The notes: generated by a model not told the origin, from the letters alone. DNA of 64,000 nt from Paenimyroides aestuarii (GCF_024628805.1 NZ_CP102382.1:248001-312000); one strand, 5' to 3'; numbered from the stretch's first letter, positions 32,922 to 43,985 are shown. Numbers and translations: made by a program.

Positions 32922-33287
32922 CCATCTTGTATAAATCCAATAAATGGTGGTTCCAAATAAAACGCCTGCGGTGTTGCAAAGCACATCTAACCATTCAAAT
33001 GAACGATGAGTGGGCAATATATCTTGCAGAAATTCAATCATCAACCCAAATAAAATCAATCCTAAAACTATTAGCAAGCGATTCAATGGATATGCCGATG
33101 ATTTTTTGTTGAGCAAAGCCCATGACCATAAGAAAGACGAAGTGGTGTAAAAAACAAAATGCACTACTTTATCTAAATGCGGAATGCGTATTTTTTGAAC
33201 TTCGTTAATGTTTGATAAATTTATTAAACAAAAAACTAAGATGAGTACGTTCCACGCTATGGCAAGCAGCTTTTTGTTATGCACCAA
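32904..33287 (-). CDS. VanZ-like family membrane protein
   Basis: A 127-residue protein with four hydrophobic helices ([74 protein letters not shown]) and the VanZ pattern [18 protein letters not shown] plus [18 protein letters not shown]. There is no ATG near the N-terminus: the start must be TTG at 33287 or GTG at 33284, both overlapping the last codons of gcvH by up to 11 bases, so it is likely translated by coupling. The role is unknown; it regularly follows gcvH near sprA in flavobacteria. Confidence 0.85.
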   Translation of the reverse strand: MVHNKKLLAIAWNVLILVFCLINLSNINEVQKIRIPHLDKVVHFVFYTTSSFLWSWALLNKKSSAYPLNRLLIVLGLILFGLMIEFLQDILPTHRSFEWLDVLCNTAGVLFGTTIYWIYTRWKPHNS

Positions 33288-33657
33288 TTAATTCTTTGTA
33301 TTGATCAGCTGATAATAAAGCATCGAACTGAGCAGTATCGGTAACTTTTACTTTGATCATCCAACCTGCTGCATACGGATCGGTGTTTACCAATTCTGGT
33401 TCTGTTTCTAAACCTTCATTGAATTCAATGATTTCGCCAGCAACTGGCAAAAATAAATCTGAAACTGTTTTTACTGCTTCTACTGTTCCAAAAACCTCGT
33501 CTTGGTCTAAAGTTTGGTCAAGTGTTTCCACTTCCACGTAAACAATATCGCCTAATTCTTTTTGTGCAAAATCGGTGATTCCAACAGTTGCAACATCGCC
33601 TTCTAAACGAACCCACTCGTGGTCTTTTGTGTACTTTAAATTAGCTGGTATATTCAT
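33277..33657 (-). CDS. gcvH: Glycine cleavage system H protein
   Basis: A 126-residue lipoyl carrier protein. The lipoylated lysine is Lys63 in [20 protein letters not shown], and [20 protein letters not shown] at the start and [15 protein letters not shown] near the end are diagnostic. It shuttles the aminomethyl group between the P, T and L proteins of glycine cleavage, none of which is encoded nearby. It lies 58 bases downstream of sprA and overlaps the VanZ-like gene. Confidence 0.96.
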   Translation of the reverse strand: MNIPANLKYTKDHEWVRLEGDVATVGITDFAQKELGDIVYVEVETLDQTLDQDEVFGTVEAVKTVSDLFLPVAGEIIEFNEGLETEPELVNTDPYAAGWMIKVKVTDTAQFDALLSADQYKELIGA

Positions 33658-33715
33658 TGTTTTATTATTTTAAGCAAATGTATAACATTATTAAGAATTG
33701 AAAAATTTTTAGGGT

Positions 33716-36700
33716 TTAATTTCCAAAATTATATCGCAAGGTAAAGCCCGAACGTATATTGGTGATTGGGAACATGGTTGAAACAACTGCTTTTTGCATC
33801 ATGTGTTCGTAATAAAAAATCATTCTAAAATTTTTACTTAAATCGTACTCGGCATTCAACCTGATATTGGTCATATCCTGCCCTGCCCCTATTTGATTGT
33901 TGGTATAATCTAAATAGCGAATAATGGTTTCGTTTCTTCGCCATGAAAATTCGCTTGTAATTCGTAAATCACTAACAATTCTTCCACCGTTGGCAACACC
34001 TTCAAAGTTTGTGGTGAAACCTACATCTTTAATGATAAAACCTAATTTTACGCTGAACTCATTTCCTTGCACTTCTGTTAGCAAATTGTTATCAAAACTC
34101 ATAGAAAGCAAACGGTCTTTATTTATCTTAAAACCAACATCTATGTTTGATTTAGTCAACAAATCAATACCAATGAGCGGACTGAAATTTTCCATCATTG
34201 TGATATTGCTCACCACGTTTCTTGCCGGAAAGTTTCCGCCTGCATTTAAGGCATTCGGATTTTCTAAAAACTCATAATTGGTTTGGAAATTGTTTACAGA
34301 GTAATCTGAAATATAATTGTGAGTTATGGTGAAACGATTCAAATTCTTTTTAAACCACCCCAATTTTGCTAATCCTGTATAGCGCAACGACCAGTTTGGC
34401 AGCGGAATATTACGCATAAATCCATTGCCTTGTTTCGAAATATCACTGCCCGAATATGCAGCTAAGAACGAAGGAATCAACACTTCTTGATTGGTGCGGC
34501 TATAACCTACTGGATAACCATATTGGTCGATATTTGCGGGATCCGACAAATCAATGCCTCGCGCAGCAGCCAAACGGTTTGCTACTGTGATACGGTTTGC
34601 TTTGAATTGCTCAAAAACTGCTGATCCGTTTACATCGCTTCTGCCAAAAGCTGTTCCAATCATGATATTTGATGTGCGATACATTCCAAATTCATAAGGC
34701 GAACGCGAATTGTAAACACCGTTTTCTAAATCGTATTGCTCCGACATATTGTAGCTATAATCTTTATTGGCTTTTAAAGTAATCAATAAATCTTGAACAG
34801 GTTTCAATTCGGCTGAGAAAGTCAATCGTTCAGTGTGCATACGGCTAAACTCTTGGTTGAACTCTGGATAATATGTTAACCAACCTTTTCGAGCAGCATC
34901 ATAGCGCACATCTTCTTGCGAACCAAAAACATAGCCAAGTGTTGGGCGTGCTGTTCCGAAGAAACCTAAACCGCCTAAATAACCCGGAAGCACCGTACCG
35001 TTTGATTCATTATAACTTACTTGAACATTTTTAACCATTGTTGCAACATTTATTAATGCATCTAATGCTGCCGAACCATTTTCTTCTTGTTCTTTTTTCT
35101 CTTTTTCGGTTAATTCCTTATTGCGTTCTACTTTTTCACCCGGTTTTGGTTTTTGGGTTAAAGCTTGCGGTGTTTTCTTTTTTGATTTACTTGGCACTAA
35201 ACCTACAGATTTATATAGGGTCTCCATGCTCAAAGTGGTGGTTAAATTGTGAGAATTGGCATTTTGAATGGTGTTCCCCAAATCATAATTCACACCGTTG
35301 TAATCAATGCTTGAAAAGGCATCGGTAGCACGTTGCCAGCTGTAATCGCCTTTGTATGTATAATCTGCGTTGATGAATGATAAAAACGGAATTTTATCAA
35401 AAGGCAATTTATAATTCACATCAAAAGTTTGCATGCGCAAGTTTGGCGTACCCGGATCAAAATAACCGTCCCAAATATCTAATGAGTTATCCACATTGCG
35501 GTTGACATCCATATAATTTCGCACCACATTGTTGTTGGAAGCAGTGTAGTTAACCACTAAACTTTTGGTAAGGTTAAAACTAACGCCATAGTTGTAATTA
35601 AAGAAATAATTTCTTCGGTACAAGGGTTGAATTTCAATACCGTCCACATCGATCATTCTGTATTTTTGTTGGTTGTATTGTCTTAACACATCCGACTTGA
35701 ATGTTACGTTGGTTGGCAATAAATTTATATTGAAATCGCTTAACAATTTAAAATATTTGCTTTTCTTGAAATTTTCTGCTTTTTTAAACGGTTCAATATT
35801 CCATGGCTTGAAGGAATAAGCATATACTAAAGACGAACGTGCTTGCTGATCCAACAAACGGTCTATTTCAAAATTGTGTTGTTGCACTTCATTGAATGAA
35901 TGGGAAAGCGTTAAGTTTTCCACATCGTAAAAATGCTGTTTTTGATTTTGCCCACGTTGTTTGTTCACACCAATAAAATTAATACTGGTGCGTTTGGTAT
36001 ATTCAATTGCGCGGTCTTTAATCAGTTTGCGTTCTTCTGCAGACTGGGCATCATCCATTTTAGTTTCTAAGCGAATATCCGGATCGTTTGGATCGTATTC
36101 TGGTGTAATTTTTTCTTCGGAAACCGAATAACTAAAAGGTATGTTTAAATTCCATTTTTTGGGCAATACTTGGTGGGCATTCACTGCGGTAGTTACATTG
36201 TACTGAAAAATATCTTCCCTGCTGCGTTCTTGCGGCCCTTGTTCCAATGCTCCAAAGCCAATGGTTTGTTTGTTTACCGATGCAGTTACAGCTGCAAAAT
36301 CGGCAATTTTAGCATCAACGGTAGCCACAGCAGCCCAACCACCTTTGTTGGTCATATCAGACATGCGAAGTTCATTGAACCAAACTTCTCCACGCAAATC
36401 TCTTGGCTGTTCAATGCTGTTTTCATACAGCACATTGGTATTGTTTCGAATACCAATCATAATGGTACGCAACATTCCAAAGTTTGGATTTCCTTTTACA
36501 CCAATACGCAATTTATTGACTTTTGATGCCAATTCAGGAGCCAACTCGTCTTCGTTTTTAAAATAAATAAAATTAGGATCTTGGTTGTTGTCGCGGTTGC
36601 GCATCAATTTTAATTTGGTTAGCAACTCTAACTGCAATTCAATTTCATTGGCAAGCGGCCAAACTTCTTCTGCCATAGACGCTCCCCATTCGGTTACTTT

Positions 36701-39700
36701 TAATGGTATTTCTACTTGATAAAAGTTATTGGTAAAGTCATTTCCAAAACGGATAAATGCAACCATTTCATCGTCTTTCAATCGGGTGATATCTGTTTGC
36801 GCTTCTGTGGCTTCGGCATGTAAAAACATGCGTAGCTTTTTATACTGGCGCATATCGATATTTCCAACATTCTTAAATACAGCACGCGAATCTCCAGGCT
36901 CTAAACCATTTGGTGTGGTGGTTGCATTTGCTTTATACACACGCAATGACAATGCTTGTTCATTTTGGTTGATGATGCTGTTGTTTTGATTGATTTGTTC
37001 ACGAATAATTCCCGGTGGCAATACATAAGGAATAGGTGTACGCGAATAGTTGTTTAAAATATTCAAAGTAGTTACATCGAAACCTGTATTTGTTCCCTGA
37101 ACCACAATATTTGGATCTTCCACCAAACTTTCTGTATATCTGCGCCAATCGCTTCGAACTAAATTCAACGTTCCAAAACGCAAAGTTACTTCATCGGTGA
37201 ATCCTGTTAGGAACATACGCATAAAACGCACAGATTGTAAATCAGAAATAGCTCCTACGGCATAATCTTGGCTTGCAATAATTGGCACTTTGTATTGTAC
37301 CCATTTCACAGGAGTGGTGTTTCCGTTTAAAAACTTTTCGGTAGTTGTTCGCACATCCACCACATAGTTCTGGCCAATTATTGGGTTTGGCGTTACATTT
37401 ACCTCATATTGATAATACGCATTAATCGTATTCATGGTGTTGTCATTATCAATATCTTCCACATCGGGCAAATTGCTGTTTCCGCGGTTGGTGTCAGTGA
37501 ATTGTATGGGTGTATTTCCTTGCAAACCGTTATAGTTCTTATAGCGCGAAATGATATCACCTTGGGCAGTTAAGAAAAACTCATAATTATCAGCTGCCGG
37601 ATCGGCCATACCTGCAAATTGCGGAAACTTAGCTTTTTCTTCTTCATCATTTAATCCGTCTAAACCAACATCTTGAAAAGCGCGATTAGCAGGATCTGAA
37701 TCGAACGCATAAATCAAAGCAGTAGAAGCAGGTACTTTACCCCAAATAGAACTAATTGTTGGTGTGTTGTTAGCGGGAGAAGGCAAACCGTTTTCGTATT
37801 GCTTCATTCCGTCTTGCAAAATATCCTCAGAAATGTATCCCAAGTTAAAGAATAATTTCCCTGTATTTGCTGCATCTGCTGTATCGCCCGCATTTCCGGT
37901 ATAAGGATCCATCATCCAAAATTCAATATACTCTACGTTTGCCTGTTCAAAATTGGTCGAAGCAATGGAACGCATAATCCCTGCCCAGTTTTGACTTGGA
38001 TTAGGCAATTCATTAGCAGCTAAATATTGTGGATTGAAGTTATAAGGCCCTCGTTCTCTTGGATAGTAGGTTAAATTCAGTGGATTCACAGTAAGTAACT
38101 CTCCATTGGCAATGTCCATTGTTGGGAACAGCTCTTCTTTATTAACACGGCGTGTTCTGTTGGACGACAGCATGGCATCAGATATGTTATCAGGACGTCG
38201 ATACGGATTATAAAAAATTTGATCTACTGTGTACCACGACATTTTTGCTCGGCGGAATCCAGATTGCAAGTCTGTGAAATTTTCACCAAAGCCCACAGGA
38301 ACCGAAGACATAAACCACATTGTTGGATTCAACACATCGATATTACTTTGTGTTCCTTCAAAATTTTCAATATAAGAAGTTGCTTCCCCATTCACTTGAT
38401 CTAAACGCGATGCGCCGGGTTTCAAATATGCAAATTCGCCTCTAAATGTTAAACTCGACATTACATCGGTATCAATATTTGGCAATTTATTCACCCAGCG
38501 GGTCAAGAAAGGCAAATCGGTTGTATAATTGGCGTTAAATCCATAAATAGTATTGTTTACCGATTCTTCTCCAAAGTTTGATTTCACCGTTAAAGGCTGC
38601 TCTGTTAAACGCAAATAGGTAGCACCTAAAATTAATTTATCATTTACCTGATGATCAACATGCACTCCAAAAAACGAACGACGAGTTTGGTTGAACATAG
38701 AATTTTCTTCCACAGAAATTTCAATCGGTGTGTTGCTTTCTCTAAGTCCCGGATCTAAAATTTGAACCATTCCGCGTTGGTAATCTACGGTATAATCTAC
38801 CCCTTCTACCAACATTCTTCCACCAGCGGTAACCGTAACAGAACCTGGTGCAATATTAAATCCAGGAATAGGAATTCCATCGCCTGAGGAACTTGTTGCT
38901 TTACCTTTTAATTGAAACTTATTCTTTTCACTGTCTTGTAAGGCTTTTACATACGTGTTTCGATACATGTTTTTATACACGTATTTCTTTTGGTTGGGAT
39001 TGTAGCTGGCATCCACATCATAGTTTTCAGATGGATTGGTTGCTAGTTTGTTGAATAAATGTTCTCCAAACGGTTCAACGGTGGTAAAAATGACCCTTCC
39101 CCCTTCTTCGTCAATGGTGATTCCTTCAAACTTGTTCATGTTTTGAAGTTGCCCGCTGTTGTTATTATACCCGCCGCCTTGGTTTGGATTGTTACTGTTT
39201 GCCGGATTGCTTGTTGGGTTGGTAGCAATATAATCGAACCAACCATCGCCACCGTTTTGCGGATCATTTGTAGCATTTAATCGGTCTAAGTTAAAAACAT
39301 TTAACAAAGGAGTATCTGCAACACCTTGTGGCAAAGTAGTACCCGAAACAGGGGAAATATAGTTGAGCGGTTGCGGGTCGGTGTACATAATGTTCAAGCG
39401 AAAACCATCGCGTTCTAAATAGCGTGTGTTGGGCACTTGATAGATGTTTTTCATCATCAAATCCCAAACCGGTTCATTTACCGACGCCAAAGTACTTTTC
39501 AGCATTTTCACAATTAAACTTTGAGTGGTTGGAATGTCTTGGTTATTGGCATCTTGACCAACCACCGTAGCATCTACGCCATCGGTACCAAATTCACCCA
39601 CTTTATACACTTTTCCGCCAATGGTATATTCAAAAGCCACACCAAGCACTTCGTCATTGTTCAAAGGTTGCTGCAAGGTGATGTATCCTAATTGCGGGTG

Positions 39701-41032
39701 GAATTTATATTCGTTTTCGGATAATTTGCGGGCGTTTTCTAACTTGGCATAATCGCGCCCTTCGGTTACTTGAATATTAAATCCACTTTGGGCTGTGTTT
39801 ATTTCACGAATGCCCGCGTTTAAAAAGTTTGTACCAATTGCTTCGGGATTGAATTGGTTATTGCCGTTATCAACAGGTGCATCGACTTGAGAAGTTCCAA
39901 AAAAAGTTGGGTTTGCCGTTACATCAATCCCCACAATACGATCGGTTGCAGCATTGCTTAATCGGGCTTCCCCTAAATCTTGCAAAGCAATGATGTTTCG
40001 CATGTTGTTATTTGTCTGCGCCACACGGTTTTGGCGGTTTGTTACCCACACTTCTAAACGGGTAATGCGCACACGGCTGTTTATATACGGATAATTTGTT
40101 AATGCTTTATCGTATTGATATCTAAAGTATTGCGAAAGGAAAAAGTTGCGGTTTTGTTCATAATCCAAAGCAAACATTTCAAAATTTTGAACGGTACCGC
40201 CGCCTTCTGCCACAATGGTTTTTCGTTCGGAAGTTTGTCTAGAGAAAACACCTGTTAAAGTGGTTCTACCAAACTGTAATTTGGTTTTCACACCAAATAA
40301 ATTCTGCGCACCACGCACCAATGAATTGTTTACCGGCATGCTTACGTTTCCCACTTCTAAGCCTTGCAAAATAGCATCTTCATCGGGTTCATAGTTCAAC
40401 TTCATCATTTGCCTTTGAAAGTCTAAGGTTGCTTGATTATTGAAGTTAATATCGGTGTTTAAGCGGGTTCCTACTTTTCCTTGTAAACTTAAACTGATTC
40501 GTTGGTTAAAATCCAAAGCAAATGTGCGGCGGTTTCTAGGGGAAATAATAGGATTGTCTTGTTTGGAATAGCGAAGACCCAAGTCTAATTCTACCGAACC
40601 ACTTGGTTTCACATCGATGGTGTTTCCTCCAAAAATTGTTTCAAATAATTTAGAGTTCACATAATATCCCGGCAATAAATCTTTCTTTTCTTCTTCGCTT
40701 AAGCGGTCTTGACCTGCTGCAATCCGTTTTGCGTAAAACTCGCGCATGGCAGCTTTCAGCAAAATATCTTCATACTGTTTGCGGGTTAGCACCATGGGAT
40801 ATTCTAAATTGAAATCGTTGTTGGTAACGGTGTACATATACCTGTCTGAAACTGGGTCGTAGGTGTACATTTTCATTATAGAATCTACATCTTTCAAAGT
40901 AATAGCTCCGCGAATTACTACTTTATCTTCTTCGTTTTCTTCGATTTGTGCAAAAACAGGTGAAGCATTACCCAATAAGATAATAAGAAAAAAATACTTT
41001 AAAAGAATATATAAACGTGAAGATGTTTTCAA
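33716..41032 (-). CDS. sprA: SprA, type IX secretion translocon / gliding motility protein
   Basis: A 2438-residue outer-membrane protein, the size expected of SprA (Sov in Porphyromonas), the giant 36-strand barrel through which type IX cargo leaves the cell. The signal peptide ends SPVFAQ. The N-terminus (VVIRGAITLKDVDSIMKMYT) and Gly/Asn-rich barrel repeats support this, for example SGSVELDLGLRYSKQDNPII, NRRTFALDFNQRISLSLQGK and the C-terminal MFPITNIRSGFTLRYNFGN. It lies between ruvA and gcvH, the same order as in Flavobacterium johnsoniae. It would export the sorting-domain adhesin at 57011-62389. The frame is intact throughout. Confidence 0.96.
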   Translation of the reverse strand: MKTSSRLYILLKYFFLIILLGNASPVFAQIEENEEDKVVIRGAITLKDVDSIMKMYTYDPVSDRYMYTVTNNDFNLEYPMVLTRKQYEDILLKAAMREFYAKRIAAGQDRLSEEEKKDLLPGYYVNSKLFETIFGGNTIDVKPSGSVELDLGLRYSKQDNPIISPRNRRTFALDFNQRISLSLQGKVGTRLNTDINFNNQATLDFQRQMMKLNYEPDEDAILQGLEVGNVSMPVNNSLVRGAQNLFGVKTKLQFGRTTLTGVFSRQTSERKTIVAEGGGTVQNFEMFALDYEQNRNFFLSQYFRYQYDKALTNYPYINSRVRITRLEVWVTNRQNRVAQTNNNMRNIIALQDLGEARLSNAATDRIVGIDVTANPTFFGTSQVDAPVDNGNNQFNPEAIGTNFLNAGIREINTAQSGFNIQVTEGRDYAKLENARKLSENEYKFHPQLGYITLQQPLNNDEVLGVAFEYTIGGKVYKVGEFGTDGVDATVVGQDANNQDIPTTQSLIVKMLKSTLASVNEPVWDLMMKNIYQVPNTRYLERDGFRLNIMYTDPQPLNYISPVSGTTLPQGVADTPLLNVFNLDRLNATNDPQNGGDGWFDYIATNPTSNPANSNNPNQGGGYNNNSGQLQNMNKFEGITIDEEGGRVIFTTVEPFGEHLFNKLATNPSENYDVDASYNPNQKKYVYKNMYRNTYVKALQDSEKNKFQLKGKATSSSGDGIPIPGFNIAPGSVTVTAGGRMLVEGVDYTVDYQRGMVQILDPGLRESNTPIEISVEENSMFNQTRRSFFGVHVDHQVNDKLILGATYLRLTEQPLTVKSNFGEESVNNTIYGFNANYTTDLPFLTRWVNKLPNIDTDVMSSLTFRGEFAYLKPGASRLDQVNGEATSYIENFEGTQSNIDVLNPTMWFMSSVPVGFGENFTDLQSGFRRAKMSWYTVDQIFYNPYRRPDNISDAMLSSNRTRRVNKEELFPTMDIANGELLTVNPLNLTYYPRERGPYNFNPQYLAANELPNPSQNWAGIMRSIASTNFEQANVEYIEFWMMDPYTGNAGDTADAANTGKLFFNLGYISEDILQDGMKQYENGLPSPANNTPTISSIWGKVPASTALIYAFDSDPANRAFQDVGLDGLNDEEEKAKFPQFAGMADPAADNYEFFLTAQGDIISRYKNYNGLQGNTPIQFTDTNRGNSNLPDVEDIDNDNTMNTINAYYQYEVNVTPNPIIGQNYVVDVRTTTEKFLNGNTTPVKWVQYKVPIIASQDYAVGAISDLQSVRFMRMFLTGFTDEVTLRFGTLNLVRSDWRRYTESLVEDPNIVVQGTNTGFDVTTLNILNNYSRTPIPYVLPPGIIREQINQNNSIINQNEQALSLRVYKANATTTPNGLEPGDSRAVFKNVGNIDMRQYKKLRMFLHAEATEAQTDITRLKDDEMVAFIRFGNDFTNNFYQVEIPLKVTEWGASMAEEVWPLANEIELQLELLTKLKLMRNRDNNQDPNFIYFKNEDELAPELASKVNKLRIGVKGNPNFGMLRTIMIGIRNNTNVLYENSIEQPRDLRGEVWFNELRMSDMTNKGGWAAVATVDAKIADFAAVTASVNKQTIGFGALEQGPQERSREDIFQYNVTTAVNAHQVLPKKWNLNIPFSYSVSEEKITPEYDPNDPDIRLETKMDDAQSAEERKLIKDRAIEYTKRTSINFIGVNKQRGQNQKQHFYDVENLTLSHSFNEVQQHNFEIDRLLDQQARSSLVYAYSFKPWNIEPFKKAENFKKSKYFKLLSDFNINLLPTNVTFKSDVLRQYNQQKYRMIDVDGIEIQPLYRRNYFFNYNYGVSFNLTKSLVVNYTASNNNVVRNYMDVNRNVDNSLDIWDGYFDPGTPNLRMQTFDVNYKLPFDKIPFLSFINADYTYKGDYSWQRATDAFSSIDYNGVNYDLGNTIQNANSHNLTTTLSMETLYKSVGLVPSKSKKKTPQALTQKPKPGEKVERNKELTEKEKKEQEENGSAALDALINVATMVKNVQVSYNESNGTVLPGYLGGLGFFGTARPTLGYVFGSQEDVRYDAARKGWLTYYPEFNQEFSRMHTERLTFSAELKPVQDLLITLKANKDYSYNMSEQYDLENGVYNSRSPYEFGMYRTSNIMIGTAFGRSDVNGSAVFEQFKANRITVANRLAAARGIDLSDPANIDQYGYPVGYSRTNQEVLIPSFLAAYSGSDISKQGNGFMRNIPLPNWSLRYTGLAKLGWFKKNLNRFTITHNYISDYSVNNFQTNYEFLENPNALNAGGNFPARNVVSNITMMENFSPLIGIDLLTKSNIDVGFKINKDRLLSMSFDNNLLTEVQGNEFSVKLGFIIKDVGFTTNFEGVANGGRIVSDLRITSEFSWRRNETIIRYLDYTNNQIGAGQDMTNIRLNAEYDLSKNFRMIFYYEHMMQKAVVSTMFPITNIRSGFTLRYNFGN

Positions 41033-41036
41033 AATC

Positions 41037-41618
41037 TTACAAACTTTTTAATGCTGATTTGATAATTTGTTCTACAGTAACTTCTGGATTTTGCTGCACG
41101 ATGTTTTTTACTACTTTTTCGGTAGCTTTTCGAACAAACCCAAGTACTTCTAATGCAGATAACGCTTCTTCTGCATTTGTATTGTTTAAAGGTGCAGATA
41201 AATCTTCTAAACCATATAATTTTTGTACTTTTTCTTGTAGATCAATGATAACGCGTTGGGCGGTTTTTAAGCCAATTCCTTTGATAGATTGTATGGTTTT
41301 CACATCGTTTGAAGCAATTGCATTGATTAAATCTTTTGGAGCCACATATGAAAGCATGTTTCGAGCGGTGTTGCCGCCAATCCCTGAAACCGAAAGCAAT
41401 AACTTAAAAAGCTCGCGTTCTACCTTATCCATAAATCCATACAAAATATGCGCATCTTCTTTGATTTGCAGGTATGTATATATCTGAATGGCCTCGGCAT
41501 CTTTTATTAAAGAATAAGAATGCAACGAAATATGAACTTGATAGCCAATTCCGTTGCAATCTATAATAATATCTGTAGGAGTTTTTTCAACCAATCTGCC
41601 TTTTAAAAACGCAATCAT
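41037..41618 (-). CDS. ruvA: Holliday junction branch migration protein RuvA
   Basis: A 193-residue RuvA. Domain I is MIAFLKGRLVEKTPTDIIID, domain II has the two helix-hairpin-helix motifs (LLSVSGIGGNTARNMLSYVA and IKGIGLKTAQRVIIDLQEKV), and domain III is the C-terminal EEALSALEVLGFVRKATEKV that contacts RuvB. RuvA tetramers bind Holliday junctions and load RuvB, which is encoded at 54980-56014 and not next to ruvA. It ends 4 bases before the sprA start, so sprA may be read through from ruvA. Confidence 0.96.
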   Translation of the reverse strand: MIAFLKGRLVEKTPTDIIIDCNGIGYQVHISLHSYSLIKDAEAIQIYTYLQIKEDAHILYGFMDKVERELFKLLLSVSGIGGNTARNMLSYVAPKDLINAIASNDVKTIQSIKGIGLKTAQRVIIDLQEKVQKLYGLEDLSAPLNNTNAEEALSALEVLGFVRKATEKVVKNIVQQNPEVTVEQIIKSALKSL

Positions 41619-41699
41619 TTCTTATCATTTAATTTTCATCAAAAATAGAAAATTTAATTAATATAATACGTTTTGTGAATTTGGTTTGCTTTTAAGCGT

Positions 41700-43985
41700 T
41701 TACACACTTTTTTTCTTTAAACTTTTTTGTTGGGCATCAATCACCGCCACAGCAGTCATATTCACCATTTCATCTACGCTGGCACCTAATTGAAACACAT
41801 GCACAGGCGCATCCAACCCTAACAAAATAGGGCCGATGGATGTGGCTCCGTTTAATTCTTTTAGCATTTTATAGGTGGTATTTGCCGTATCTAAATTTGG
41901 AAAAACCAATGTATTTACCTTTTTACCGACTAATTTTGAAAACGGAAACTTGTCTTTTAACATTTCTTGATTCAGTGCAAAATCGATTTGAATTTCGCCA
42001 TCAACCACCATTTCCGGATAATTTTCATGCAACATTTCAACCGCTTTACGCATTTTTCTTGGTGTTTCTTCTTTTGATGAACCAAAGTTTCCATACGAAA
42101 TCATTGCCACTACCGGATCCAATCCAAACATTTTAACAGTGTGGTTGGTCATTAATGCAATTTTAGCAATTTCTTCGGAAGTTGGATTGGGGTTTACAGC
42201 AGTATCGGCCAAAAACATTGGTCCTCGGCGCGTAAGCATTAAATTGGTCGATGCCACTTTTGACACACCACTTACGCGAGGAATTAAATCTAAAACCGGT
42301 TTTAAGGCAGACGGATAACTTCTTGAATAGCCCGTTAGCATAGCATCTGCTTCGCCTTGCAACACCATCATCGATGCAAAATAGCTGCGGTCGCGCATCA
42401 GCTTTTCTGCATCAATTTTTGTAATTCCTCTGCGTTCTCTCGACTTCCAAAAGAACTCTGTATATCGTTTTCTTCGCTCGCTTTCTTCATTGATTTTAGG
42501 GTCAATAATCAGTACATCGGCATCAAAACCAATTTCCACTTTTAATTCTAAAATCACTTCTTTATTTCCTAACAAAATAGGAATTGCAATTCCTTCTTCG
42601 TAAGCAATTTGCGCTGCTTTTAAAACATTTAATTGATCGGCTTCGGTATAAACCACTTTTTTAGGGTTCATTTTGGCACGATTCATCAGCATACGCACCA
42701 ATTTATTGTCGGATCCCATACGGTCTGACAATTCATCGCGGTATGCTTCCCAATTAGTAATCGATTCTGTAGCCACACCCGATTCCATTGCTGCTTTTGC
42801 CACAGCTGGCGGAATTTCGGTCATTAAACGCGGATCAAACGGTTTTGGGATGATATAATCTTTTCCAAAGCTTAATTTGCGTTCGCCATAGGCAATATTT
42901 ACTTGCTCAGGCACCGATTCTTTTGCCAATTTCGCCAAAGCATAAACGGCAGCCAGTTTCATTTCTTCGTTGATTTTTGTAGCACGCACATCTAGCGCCC
43001 CACGGAAAATAAATGGAAACCCTAAAACATTGTTTACTTGGTTAGGAAAATCGGAACGCCCCGTACCCATGATAATGTCATCGCGCGTTGCCATTGCCAA
43101 TTCGTAAGCAATTTCAGGGTTTGGATTTGCCATTGCCAATACAATTGGGTTTGCTGCCATTGTTTTTAGCATTTCTGGTGTTACCACATTTGCGGCTGAT
43201 AAACCAATAAACACATCGGCATCTTTCATGGCATCTTCCAGCGTGTGAATGTCGCGATTGGTTGCCCAAGCAGCTTTAGAAGGATCTAAGTTTTCACGAT
43301 CGGTGCGAATAACGCCTTTACTGTCTAGCATGACAATGTTTTCTTTTAAAGCGCCAACCGATATATACATTTGTGTACACGAAATGGCAGCAGCACCGGC
43401 ACCATTTACCACAATTTTCACATCTTTGATCTGTTTATTTTGCAGTTCGCAGGCATTGATTAATGCCGCACCCGAAATGATAGCAGTACCGTGTTGGTCA
43501 TCGTGCATCACAGGGATATTCATTTCTTCTTTCAGGCGGCGTTCAATTTCAAAACATTCTGGTGCTTTGATGTCTTCTAAGTTAATGCCTCCGAAAGTAG
43601 GCTCTAATGCTTTTACAATATTTACAAATTCGTCAACGTTTTTAGTATCTACTTCGATATCAAACACATCGATGTCGGCAAAAATTTTAAACAACAAACC
43701 TTTACCTTCCATTACCGGTTTTGATGCTTGCGCGCCAATATCGCCCAGACCTAAAACAGCCGTTCCGTTACTAATTACCGCTACTAAGTTGCCTTTTGCG
43801 GTGTATTTATACGCATTTTCAGGATTTTTTTCGATTTCTAAACAAGGTTCTGCAACACCTGGTGAGTAGGCCAATGCTAAATCGCGTTGTGTACTGGTTG
43901 CTTTTGTAGGTACTACGGCAATTTTACCGGGTTTTGGTTTAGCGTGGTATAATAAAGCTTCTCTTCTTTTTGAATCTTTGTGCAT
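41700..43985 (-). CDS. maeB: NADP-dependent malic enzyme with phosphotransacetylase-like domain
   Basis: A 761-residue MaeB-type enzyme converting malate to pyruvate and CO2 with NADPH. Residues about 1-430 are the malic enzyme part (LALAYSPGVAEPCLEIEKNP, VMHDDQHGTAIISGAALINA, KIVVNGAGAAAISCTQMYIS). Residues about 430-761 are a phosphate acetyltransferase-like domain (NPKKVVYTEADQLNVLKAAQ, ADAMLTGYSRSYPSALKPVL) that is regulatory, not catalytic, in known MaeB. Length is exactly in the family range. It leads the maeB-ruvA-sprA-gcvH series. Confidence 0.95.
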   Translation of the reverse strand: MHKDSKRREALLYHAKPKPGKIAVVPTKATSTQRDLALAYSPGVAEPCLEIEKNPENAYKYTAKGNLVAVISNGTAVLGLGDIGAQASKPVMEGKGLLFKIFADIDVFDIEVDTKNVDEFVNIVKALEPTFGGINLEDIKAPECFEIERRLKEEMNIPVMHDDQHGTAIISGAALINACELQNKQIKDVKIVVNGAGAAAISCTQMYISVGALKENIVMLDSKGVIRTDRENLDPSKAAWATNRDIHTLEDAMKDADVFIGLSAANVVTPEMLKTMAANPIVLAMANPNPEIAYELAMATRDDIIMGTGRSDFPNQVNNVLGFPFIFRGALDVRATKINEEMKLAAVYALAKLAKESVPEQVNIAYGERKLSFGKDYIIPKPFDPRLMTEIPPAVAKAAMESGVATESITNWEAYRDELSDRMGSDNKLVRMLMNRAKMNPKKVVYTEADQLNVLKAAQIAYEEGIAIPILLGNKEVILELKVEIGFDADVLIIDPKINEESERRKRYTEFFWKSRERRGITKIDAEKLMRDRSYFASMMVLQGEADAMLTGYSRSYPSALKPVLDLIPRVSGVSKVASTNLMLTRRGPMFLADTAVNPNPTSEEIAKIALMTNHTVKMFGLDPVVAMISYGNFGSSKEETPRKMRKAVEMLHENYPEMVVDGEIQIDFALNQEMLKDKFPFSKLVGKKVNTLVFPNLDTANTTYKMLKELNGATSIGPILLGLDAPVHVFQLGASVDEMVNMTAVAVIDAQQKSLKKKSV

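Noticed and set aside
32867..32986. N-terminal extension of DeoC
   Set aside because: The extra 40 codons cover the VanZ gene terminator and its 3' end and have no aldolase similarity; the Met at 32866 matches the family start.
36170..36566. Antisense frames of about 100-118 residues within sprA
   Set aside because: They are long only because sprA codon usage keeps the opposite strand open; no start context, signal peptide or family resemblance.
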